Shown here in pieces: positions 1-5,056 of a DNA stretch of 5,108 nucleotides. The notes below the pieces were generated by a model. The model searched no databases and was not told the DNA's origin. It saw only the letters and a list, made by a program, of their open reading frames with translations. The stretch's first letter is position 1; every line of letters begins with the position of its first letter. Where the stretch lies: assembly GCA_947481755.1 (NCBI GenBank), contig CANKHS010000104.1, positions 1-5,108 of the forward strand, written 5' to 3'. Position numbers and translations under genes: made by a program. This stretch comes from Actinomycetota bacterium. Its GTDB lineage: Bacteria > Actinomycetota > Thermoleophilia > Gaiellales > F1-60-MAGs149.

Positions 1-571
1 CGAGGCGCTCACCCGCGACCTGCTCGATCGTGACGGACTTGCGGAGCGCGAGCGGGTGGTCGCGCGCACAGACCAGGACCAACTCGTCCTCGAAGACGCG
101 CTCGGTGACGAGCTCGGGGTGGAACAGTTCACGAATCAAGGCGATCTGTACTTCGTCGTGCAGGACAAGCTCGAGCACCTCGTCCGAATGACCGCCACGG
201 ACGGAGAGTTCCATCTCGGGGTTTTTCTCGGCGAGTTCGCGCAGAAGCCCGGGCAGCAGATAGGTACTGATCGCGGGCGGCGCACCGATCGTCAACGCTC
301 CCGTACCCGCCGCTGTCAGGTCCGAGACGAGGCGTCCGCCCTCGCCCATCGTCTCGAGTGTGCGCTCCGCATAGGGCAAAAAGGCGCGGCCCGCCGCCGT
401 CAGTCGCATGCCGCGCCGCGAACGGAGAAAGAGTGGGCCACCGACCTCTCGCTCGAGGCGTTGCAGTCGAGCGGTCAATGCAGGCTGCGTCAGAAAGAGC
501 TCGGCCGCGACGGGGCCGAGATTACCGGCACGCGCGACGCGTACAAAGGCCTCTAGTTGTCCCGAATCCAT
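1..571 (-). CDS. LysR-family transcriptional regulator (N-terminal part, runs off the left edge)
   Basis: My reverse-strand reading from the ATG at 571-569 is open to the window edge and gives 190 residues beginning MDSGQLEAFVRVARAGNLG. Residues about 1-60 match the LysR winged helix-turn-helix: the recognition helix region reads LTQPALTARLQRLEREVGGP, followed by LFLRSRRGMRLTAAG, the usual wing sequence. From about residue 92 (LTIGAPPAISTYLLPGLL) the periplasmic-binding-protein-like effector domain begins; about half of it is present, since family members are usually near 300 residues. It is cytoplasmic and binds DNA as a dimer or tetramer, normally responding to a small metabolite. It is transcribed away from the isocitrate lyase gene, and LysR regulators often control the divergent neighbour, so aceA is the likely target (inference). 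There is no Shine-Dalgarno sequence; a perfect TATAAT lies 10 bases before the ATG. The family call is firm; the effector is unknown. Confidence 0.93.
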   Translation of the reverse strand, partial: MDSGQLEAFVRVARAGNLGPVAAELFLTQPALTARLQRLEREVGGPLFLRSRRGMRLTAAGRAFLPYAERTLETMGEGGRLVSDLTAAGTGALTIGAPPAISTYLLPGLLRELAEKNPEMELSVRGGHSDEVLELVLHDEVQIALIRELFHPELVTERVFEDELVLVCARDHPLALRKSVTIEQVAGERL

Positions 572-581
572 CGTGCCATCA

Positions 582-587
582 ATTATA
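582..587 (-). promoter_or_regulatory. -10 element of the LysR gene promoter
   Basis: On the minus strand positions 587-582 read TATAAT, a perfect sigma-70-type -10 hexamer, 10 bases upstream of the regulator's ATG. Transcription would start near 575-574, giving a leader of only a few bases, so translation would be almost leaderless. I see no good -35 hexamer at the expected distance (about 604-611 reads AAGTTA or GAAGTT on this strand), which fits a promoter needing help or overlapped by a regulator site. Confidence 0.6.
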
Positions 588-590
588 TCT

Positions 591-614
591 ATCGAAACGG
601 CGATTAACTTCGAT
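591..614. promoter_or_regulatory. Inverted repeat ATCGAA-N12-TTCGAT, possible operator
   Basis: ATCGAA (591-596) is mirrored by TTCGAT (609-614) with 12 bases between. It covers the place where the -35 region of the minus-strand regulator promoter should be, so a protein bound here could repress that gene and also act upstream of aceA. LysR proteins bind dyads in such divergent regions and commonly autoregulate, but the spacing here is not the classic T-N11-A geometry, so the assignment to this regulator is inference. Confidence 0.35.
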
Positions 615-658
615 TCGACCTTATTGATCACGGCGCCTAGAGTCCGCTGATTACCCAT

Positions 659-675
659 CGGACACATTTTGTCCG
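659..675. promoter_or_regulatory. Inverted repeat CGGACA-N5-TGTCCG ahead of aceA
   Basis: A perfect 6-bp dyad with a 5-base spacer (CATTT) ends 6 bases before the GGAGG of aceA. It could be an operator placed at or just after the transcription start, or a small hairpin in the 5' leader close to the ribosome binding site. A possible weak -10 for aceA is TAGAGT (638-643), which would put the start near 650 and the dyad inside the leader. No T-tract follows, so it is not a terminator. Confidence 0.35.
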
Positions 676-680
676 TTATC

Positions 681-685
681 GGAGG
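681..685 (+). promoter_or_regulatory. Ribosome binding site of aceA
   Basis: GGAGG lies 9 bases before the GTG at 695. It fixes this GTG as the start, since no in-frame ATG with a comparable site is nearby. It is the only strong Shine-Dalgarno sequence I can find ahead of any gene in this window. Confidence 0.85.
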
Positions 686-694
686 CACCCCCAC

Positions 695-1984
695 GTGAGC
701 GACCAGAAGACCCGCGCAGAGCAAACCGCAGAACTCGAGGCAAAGTGGGCGAACGATCCCCGCTGGGCAGGCATCGAGCGTGTCTACACGGCTGAAGAGG
801 TCGTCAAGTTGCGCGGCTCTGTCACGCCGGCCAGCACGCTTGCCGAGCGCGGTGCTGCCAAGCTCTGGGAGCGCATCCATTCCCGTCATCACGTGCACGC
901 CCTCGGCGCCCTCTCCGGCGGCCAGGCCGTCCAGATGGTCAAGGGTGGCCTCGAGGCCATCTACCTGAGCGGCTGGCAGGTCGCGGCCGACGGCAACCTG
1001 TCGGGTGAGGTCTATCCCGACCAGAGCCTCTACCCCGCCAACAGCGTGCCCGCGATGGTACGCCGCCTCAACAACGCGCTGACGCGCGCCGACCAGATCA
1101 CCTGGTCCGAGGGCGACGACTCGATCGACTGGTTCGTCCCGATTGTGGCCGACGCCGAGGCTGGCTTCGGTGGTTCGCTCAACGCCTACGAGTTGATGCG
1201 CGGCATGATCGAAGCCGGCGCTGCTGGCGTCCACTTTGAGGACCAGCTCGCCAGTGAGAAGAAGTGTGGCCATCTCGGCGGCAAGGTGCTCGTCCCGACC
1301 AGCCAGTTCGTTCGCACACTGCAGGCAGCGCGTCTCGCAGCCGACGTGATGGACGTGCCCACCCTGATCGTGGCACGCACCGACGCCCTCGCCGCAACCC
1401 TGATGACGTCCGACGTCGACGAGCGCGACCGTCCGTTCGTAACCGGAGAGCGCACCCCTGAGGGCTACTTCTTCGTCTCCGGTGGCATCGACAGCGCCAT
1501 CGCTCGCGGACTGGCCTACGCCCCGTACGCCGACCTCATCTGGTGCGAGACCGGCACGCCGGACATGGACGAGGCACGCAAGTTCGCCGAGGCCATCCAT
1601 GCCGAGTTCCCGGGCAAGTTGCTCGCGTACAACTGCTCGCCATCGTTCAACTGGAAGCGCGCGCTCAACGACGAGCAGATTGCCGCCTTCCAGCACGAGC
1701 TGGGCGAGCTTGGTTACAAGTTCCAGTTCATCACCCTCGCCGGCTTCCACGCGCTTAACGCGTCGATGTTCGAGCTTGCACAGGGCTACGCCAAGAACGG
1801 CATGACGGCGTACGTCGAGTTGCAGGAGCGCGAATTCGCGATGGAGGCAGAGGGCTACACGGCCACCCGCCATCAGCGCGAAGTCGGTGCCGGGTACTTC
1901 GATCTTATCTCCACCATCGCATCGGCCGGAGCCAGCTCGACCTTGGCCCTCATCGGGTCGACAGAGGAAGAGCAGTTCCACTAA
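695..1984 (+). CDS. aceA: Isocitrate lyase
   Basis: Cleaves isocitrate to glyoxylate and succinate, the first step of the glyoxylate shunt, used for growth on acetate and fatty acids; a cytosolic Mg2+-dependent enzyme, tetrameric in the family. The 429-residue length matches mycobacterial Icl1 (428). Visible landmarks: SGW at 92-94, the metal-site segment VADAEAGFGG with D153, the catalytic signature KKCGH at 189-193 with nucleophile/acid C191, R228 in VARTD, NCSPSFNW at 313-320, and the C-terminal lid ending STEEEQFH. These fall at essentially the positions known for the M. tuberculosis enzyme, so it should be active. The sequence favours true isocitrate lyase over methylisocitrate lyase, which is shorter (about 300 residues); some Icl1-type enzymes do both reactions. 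It starts at GTG behind GGAGG and is divergent from a LysR regulator. Malate synthase is not in the window. Confidence 0.98.
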   Translation: MSDQKTRAEQTAELEAKWANDPRWAGIERVYTAEEVVKLRGSVTPASTLAERGAAKLWERIHSRHHVHALGALSGGQAVQMVKGGLEAIYLSGWQVAADGNLSGEVYPDQSLYPANSVPAMVRRLNNALTRADQITWSEGDDSIDWFVPIVADAEAGFGGSLNAYELMRGMIEAGAAGVHFEDQLASEKKCGHLGGKVLVPTSQFVRTLQAARLAADVMDVPTLIVARTDALAATLMTSDVDERDRPFVTGERTPEGYFFVSGGIDSAIARGLAYAPYADLIWCETGTPDMDEARKFAEAIHAEFPGKLLAYNCSPSFNWKRALNDEQIAAFQHELGELGYKFQFITLAGFHALNASMFELAQGYAKNGMTAYVELQEREFAMEAEGYTATRHQREVGAGYFDLISTIASAGASSTLALIGSTEEEQFH

Positions 1985-1995
1985 GCCGGTCACCC

Positions 1996-2041
1996 CGGTG
2001 ACGGTCGCGGCGGTCGCATATGCCCGCCGCGACCGTCACCG
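1996..2041 (+). terminator. Perfect 18-bp hairpin just after aceA
   Basis: Positions 1996-2013 are an exact reverse complement of 2024-2041, with a 10-base loop (2014-2023) that itself contains the palindrome GCATATGC. The hairpin starts 11 bases after the aceA stop and is very GC-rich, but no T-tract follows. It may protect the 3' end of the aceA mRNA from exonucleases, or act as a U-less terminator of the kind proposed in actinobacteria, with the canonical terminator behind it as backup. The hairpin is certain; its role is inferred. Confidence 0.6.
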
Positions 2042-2056
2042 TCCCCACGCAATACC

Positions 2057-2090
2057 AGCCCTGGGTCTCTGGACCCGGGGCTTTTTTGTT
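2057..2090 (+). terminator. Rho-independent terminator
   Basis: An 11-bp stem (2057-2067 with 2072-2082, one G-U pair, loop TCTG) is followed directly by a run of T (2082-2087). This is a textbook intrinsic terminator and should end the aceA transcript before the nucleotidyltransferase gene. Confidence 0.92.
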
Positions 2091-2114
2091 GCCCACGTGG
2101 TACCGCTACCCCGC

Positions 2115-2120
2115 TACCCT
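2115..2120 (+). promoter_or_regulatory. -10 element for a leaderless nucleotidyltransferase mRNA
   Basis: TACCCT fits the TANNNT form and lies exactly 6 bases before the ATG at 2127, the spacing at which transcription would begin on the A of the start codon. There is no Shine-Dalgarno sequence in the 36 bases between the terminator and the ATG. It lies in an 8-bp tandem repeat (CCGCTACC twice, 2103-2118), which also offers a second, poorer candidate (TACCCC, 2107-2112). No convincing -35 is seen; TTGCCC at 2089-2094 is 20 bases away. Confidence 0.5.
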
Positions 2121-2126
2121 GCACAG

Positions 2127-3128
2127 ATGCGCGTGATGATTATGGCCGCCGGACTCGGGACGCGATTGCGTCCTTTGACTGACCACCTGCCAAAGCCGAT
2201 CGCGCCCGTGGGCAACCGTCCTGTCGTCGAGTACCTGCTGCGCCGGATTGCGGCCGCCGGCTGCTCGGGCGCCGTGATCAACCTCCACCATCGCCCCGAG
2301 GCGATCATGGAGGTGCTCGGTGACGGTTCCGCCTACGGGGTTCCGATCTCGTACTCGATCGAGCCAGAGTTGCTCGGCACGGCCGGTGGAACCCGCAAGT
2401 GCCAGGAGGCGCTGCTCGCGGACGACGACGTCTTTCTCGTCACAAGCGGCGATGGTCTCCACACGATCGATCTCGCGGCACTGGCGGCTGCGCATCGCGC
2501 ATCGGGCGCACTCGCAACGCTGACGGTCAAACGCGTCGAGGACGTGACGGGCTTTGGTGTCGTCGTGACGGACGAGACCGGTCGGATCACCTCGTTCCAG
2601 GAGAAGCCTGCCCCCGCCGACGCGCTGAGCGACCTCGTCAATGTTGGCGTCTATTGCTTTAGTGCCGCGATCTTCGCGGAGATTCCCGTTGAGGGGGCAA
2701 GTGATTTTGGCTCGGAGATCTTGCCGCGGCTCGTCGCCGAGGGCGCAAACGTACGCGCCTGGGTGACAGACGCGTACTGGAGCGATATTGGCTCGCTCGA
2801 CGAACTCGTGATCGCGAACTGCGCTGTCGCCGCAGGAGAGATTGACGTCGAGGCGAGTGGCGATCTGATCATGGGCAGCGACACGCGCCTTGTCGGTGTC
2901 TCCCAGGGCGCCAACATCACAGGCCCTGTGCTTGTTGGCCCTGATGCCCGTATCGAAGAGGGCGCGACCATCGTCGGTCCCGCCGTGATTGGTGCCCGCG
3001 CGACGATCTGCACCGGCGCGCACGTTGAACAGGCACTGGTGTTGCCGGAGGCGACAATCACAGCCGATTCGCCGCGCACGGGCATCCTTGGCGACCCCAC
3101 GCTGCTCGACGGCGTCTGGTCGCGGTAG
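2127..3128 (+). CDS. Sugar-phosphate nucleotidyltransferase (mannose-1-P guanylyltransferase / glucose-1-P nucleotidyltransferase-like)
   Basis: Couples a sugar 1-phosphate to an NTP, giving an NDP-sugar for polysaccharide or glycoconjugate synthesis in the cytosol. The 333-residue protein has the nucleotidyltransferase core at about 1-230: GLGTRLRPLT (9-18) and KP (23-24) form the nucleotide loop, ELLGTAGG (81-88) and SGDG (107-110, with the metal Asp D109) follow, then FQEKP (157-161), NVGVY (172-176) and WSDIGS (218-223). Residues about 250-312 are hexapeptide-type repeats (GPVLVG, ATIVGP, AVIGA) forming a short left-handed beta-helix, as in GMPP- and GlmU-like enzymes. The substrate cannot be told from motifs; SGDG replaces the more usual NGD. 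The frame is open back to 1887, but the ATG at 2127 is chosen because the family motif starts right after it and the longer version would overlap aceA and cross its terminator. It appears to be a single-gene unit. Confidence 0.92.
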   Translation: MRVMIMAAGLGTRLRPLTDHLPKPIAPVGNRPVVEYLLRRIAAAGCSGAVINLHHRPEAIMEVLGDGSAYGVPISYSIEPELLGTAGGTRKCQEALLADDDVFLVTSGDGLHTIDLAALAAAHRASGALATLTVKRVEDVTGFGVVVTDETGRITSFQEKPAPADALSDLVNVGVYCFSAAIFAEIPVEGASDFGSEILPRLVAEGANVRAWVTDAYWSDIGSLDELVIANCAVAAGEIDVEASGDLIMGSDTRLVGVSQGANITGPVLVGPDARIEEGATIVGPAVIGARATICTGAHVEQALVLPEATITADSPRTGILGDPTLLDGVWSR

Positions 3129-3166
3129 GGCCCGCTAACTCCGCGCAGTTGCGGTACTAGGAGTCA

Positions 3167-3220
3167 CGCAGAGGCACAGCATGCGCACGGGGAAACGTGG
3201 TGTTTTGGCTCTCCTCTGCG
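3167..3220. repeat. Spaced inverted repeat CGCAGAGG ... CCTCTGCG
   Basis: CGCAGAGG (3167-3174) and CCTCTGCG (3213-3220) are exact reverse complements separated by 38 bases, in the gap between two convergent genes and just left of the large palindrome. It could form a long-loop structure at the 3' end of the nucleotidyltransferase mRNA, or be chance. No T-tract follows. Confidence 0.3.
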
Positions 3221-3232
3221 AAACGCAAATCT

Positions 3233-3274
3233 GTAGGCGGACATTTTGGGCCCGGGCCCAAAATGTCCGCCTAC
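3233..3274. repeat. 42-bp perfect palindrome between convergent genes
   Basis: Positions 3233-3253 are the exact reverse complement of 3254-3274 with no spacer: the arm begins GTAGGCGGACATTTT and the centre is GGGCCCGGGCCC. It sits between the 3' ends of the nucleotidyltransferase (ends 3128, plus) and the serine hydrolase (ends 3332, minus). Either transcript would fold into a long stable stem here, so a bidirectional transcription stop or mRNA 3'-end protector is plausible. It has no T-tract on either side (T's are left of the GC core, A's right of it), so it is not a canonical intrinsic terminator. Other options are a dimeric protein site or a copy of a dispersed palindromic repeat. Apart from this and the spaced repeat, I see nothing in the 203-bp gap. 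Confidence 0.9.
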
Positions 3275-3331
3275 CGATTCGACGCTGCCTACTACGCGCG
3301 CCGAAAACCCTTTGTCTCGTCACGTAATCCG

Positions 3332-4501
3332 TCAGGCAAGCGCCGCGGAGATCGTGGTCAGGCTACGCATCGTCTCGTCCCAGAGGTCCTGCGGATAGGC
3401 AATGGGGTAGGTCGAGAAGCGCGCGATCGTGACGCCCGCTGGCATGTCGATATAACAGTGCTGACCGTAGATGCCGGAGCCGGTATAGCGCGCGTCGCGC
3501 TCGATCACCCAGAACGCGTTGCGGTACATGCACCAGTCGCCGCGCTCGGCGCTCGTCATCGTCGGGCTCTCGCGGTAGTTCTGGATCGCCTCGTCATCGC
3601 CGTGGTGCGTGTCCTGCACCCACTCGGCGGGAATCACACCCTGCCCACCACGCTGGTAGGCAAGCGCAAAGCGGGCGAGATCGCGTGTCGAGCACGAGAG
3701 ACCACCGTCGACGACGGCATCGCCCACCACGTCGAGCATCATGTCGGCCTCGTGCTCCATGCCGAGCGGCACCCACAATTGCTCGTTCAACGCATCGACA
3801 AAGCGCTGCTCCGCGACGATCTCAACCAGTCGGGCAGCGATGTTCGTCAGCACCGAGCGGTAATCGAAATTCGTGCCGTGCTCGCGCGACTTGGGGTACG
3901 TCGGGAAATGCCCGTACATGCCGAGCGGCTTGCGTCCACCCAAGCGCCGATAGCTGGCCTGGCGCTCGTATTCCATCAGCGGGTTGTCCGCCTCGGGGTC
4001 GTCGTACAGCGCATAGTCCTCGACGAATTCTGTACCGGCCGTCATGTCGATCAGGTGCCGCACGTTCGCGCCGTCGAGACTCGTGCCGTTGAACTGCGGT
4101 GCGATGTCAGTGACCAACTGGTCCATGGCGATCAGACCCTTGCCGACCTGAATACCGAGCATCGCACCCACAAACGACTTCGTCACGCTCATGCAGAGGT
4201 GCGGCGTCCGCGGCAGCATTCCGTTGGCGTACTGCTCGTAGACAATCACCCCATCCTTGAGTACCACGAGGCCTTCGCCGTTGGACGTCGCAAATTGCCG
4301 CTCAACTGTGGTCGTCGAGCCGTCGACCGCCTTCAGTTCGATGCCGCCAAGGTCCTGGAGGTCGACTGGGAGCTCGCTGACAACTCCACTGTCATTAGCA
4401 ACACGCGCCGAGGGCGCAAACTCGCGCACCCGCTGAAAGGCGCGGCTCGGGTACGGGTCGTCAAGCCAGTTGTCAGTCGTCGTTACGCGTTCGGTAGGCA
4501 T
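3332..4501 (-). CDS. Serine hydrolase of the beta-lactamase/penicillin-binding-protein fold, NylB (6-aminohexanoate-dimer hydrolase)-like
   Basis: The 389-residue protein has the acyl-enzyme machinery of class C beta-lactamase-like hydrolases: SVTK at 105-108 (nucleophile S105, K108), a tyrosine motif YRS with Y214 in place of YxN, and GSGIYGQ (341-347) where KTG would be. As I recall the family, the segments HLCMSVTKS, IDM...EDY (Y163, same spacing from the serine as NylB Y170), GGLSCSTRDLARF (266-278) and GSGIYGQ line up with the nylon-oligomer hydrolase NylB and its esterase relatives better than with true beta-lactamases. Substrate is therefore an amide or ester that cannot be named from sequence; a beta-lactamase role is unlikely. 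No signal peptide or membrane segment is seen, so it is probably cytosolic. It is a single-gene unit, convergent with the nucleotidyltransferase and divergent from the DUF4395 gene; the ATG at 4501 follows TAGGCT by 6 bases. Confidence 0.9.
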   Translation of the reverse strand: MPTERVTTTDNWLDDPYPSRAFQRVREFAPSARVANDSGVVSELPVDLQDLGGIELKAVDGSTTTVERQFATSNGEGLVVLKDGVIVYEQYANGMLPRTPHLCMSVTKSFVGAMLGIQVGKGLIAMDQLVTDIAPQFNGTSLDGANVRHLIDMTAGTEFVEDYALYDDPEADNPLMEYERQASYRRLGGRKPLGMYGHFPTYPKSREHGTNFDYRSVLTNIAARLVEIVAEQRFVDALNEQLWVPLGMEHEADMMLDVVGDAVVDGGLSCSTRDLARFALAYQRGGQGVIPAEWVQDTHHGDDEAIQNYRESPTMTSAERGDWCMYRNAFWVIERDARYTGSGIYGQHCYIDMPAGVTIARFSTYPIAYPQDLWDETMRSLTTISAALA

Positions 4502-4507
4502 AGAGGA

Positions 4508-4513
4508 AGCCTA
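4508..4513 (-). promoter_or_regulatory. -10 element for a leaderless serine hydrolase mRNA
   Basis: On the minus strand 4513-4508 reads TAGGCT, a TANNNT hexamer 6 bases before the ATG, the same geometry as ahead of the nucleotidyltransferase. No real Shine-Dalgarno sequence is present; the AGG inside this hexamer is the only purine-rich trace. A leaderless transcript is the simplest reading but is not proven. Confidence 0.45.
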
Positions 4514-4554
4514 ACCGCTGAGCCAGCCCGGCAGGGAATCTTTTCGACACCCAG

Positions 4555-4560
4555 TATGTT
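4555..4560 (+). promoter_or_regulatory. Possible -10 element of the DUF4395 gene
   Basis: TATGTT fits TANNNT and lies 10 bases before the ATG at 4571, putting the transcription start near 4567 with a leader of about 4 bases. TATAAG at 4561-4566 is a rival hexamer but is too close to the ATG at 4571. The 69-bp gap to the divergent hydrolase gene must hold promoters for both. No Shine-Dalgarno sequence is seen. Confidence 0.4.
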
Positions 4561-4570
4561 TATAAGAGTT

Positions 4571-5044
4571 ATGAGCATTCCTTACCGCACCGTGGATCCG
4601 TATCGCGACACGCACGTGATCGATTCGCGGGGGCCTCGCACCAACCAAGCGATCGTCGGCGTTGGTGCGTTGATTGCGTTCCTGCTCCACCAAGAGTGGA
4701 TCATCGTGCTGCTCGCGCTGCAGTTGATCGTCGGCCTGACACTCGGTCGCCGCTTCTGCCTCCCCTGTCGCCTGTGGTTCGATGTCCTCCAGCCGCGCCT
4801 CGGCGAGGGCACAATCGAAGATGCGCGTGTCCCGCGCTTCGCGAACATCATTGGCGCCGTCTTCCTGACCGTCTCGTCGATTCTGCTCTACGCCGGCAGT
4901 AGCAGCATCGGCTGGGCACTCGCCTTGATCGTTGCCGCACTCGCCCTACTTGCGGCAACCACCGGTGTCTGCGTCGGCTGTGAGATGTACATGCTGATTG
5001 CGCGCGCCCGCGGCATCGTCGTCGATCGCCACCCCGCGGTCTAG
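4571..5044 (+). CDS. DUF4395 family integral membrane protein with two CxxC pairs
   Basis: The 157-residue protein has a short polar N-terminus and four likely membrane segments at about 26-39, 43-57, 92-108 and 112-130. A CLPC pair (C63, C66) follows the second segment in RRFCLPCRLWF, and a CVGC pair (C134, C137) follows the fourth in TGVCVGCEMYM. This arrangement, with the QPRLGEG...ED...PRFAN loop between the halves, is typical of DUF4395. The family's function is not established; it is often found beside thioredoxin-like or sulfurtransferase genes, and the paired cysteines suggest a thiol-redox or sulfur role (inference). I chose the ATG at 4571; an in-frame ATG at 4556 would add five residues (MFIRV) but overlaps the likely -10. 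The frame is also open far upstream, antisense to the hydrolase gene, but that part is not protein-like. The next gene begins 12 bases after the stop. Confidence 0.85.
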   Translation: MSIPYRTVDPYRDTHVIDSRGPRTNQAIVGVGALIAFLLHQEWIIVLLALQLIVGLTLGRRFCLPCRLWFDVLQPRLGEGTIEDARVPRFANIIGAVFLTVSSILLYAGSSSIGWALALIVAALALLAATTGVCVGCEMYMLIARARGIVVDRHPAV

Positions 5045-5056
5045 GCAAGCACCGAC

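Noticed and set aside
56..556. Plus-strand open frame of 166 codons
   Set aside because: It is the antisense shadow of the LysR regulator; its translation is rich in Arg, Gln and Asp with no domain.
2093..2100. CCACGTGG palindrome between the terminator and the nucleotidyltransferase
   Set aside because: An 8-bp palindrome is expected by chance at this scale in GC-rich DNA, and nothing else supports a site.
1887..2126. 80-codon N-terminal extension of the nucleotidyltransferase frame
   Set aside because: It would overlap the end of aceA by about 100 bases and run across the hairpin and terminator; the family's nucleotide-binding motif starts just after the ATG at 2127.
2106..3023. Minus-strand open frame of 305 codons
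   Set aside because: Antisense shadow of the nucleotidyltransferase, a common artefact in GC-rich genes; no recognisable domain.
3141..3154. Small hairpin CCGC-N6-GCGG after the nucleotidyltransferase stop
   Set aside because: Only four base pairs and no T-tract; too weak to call a terminator.
3135..3323. Minus-strand open frame of 62 codons in the convergent gap
   Set aside because: It runs straight through the 42-bp palindrome, has no promoter or ribosome site, and its Arg-rich translation resembles nothing known.
3197..4570. Very long plus-strand open frame (615 codons) running into the DUF4395 gene
   Set aside because: Most of it is antisense to the serine hydrolase gene, whose motifs are unmistakable; the upstream part has no recognisable protein character. 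Only the end from 4571 is a real gene.
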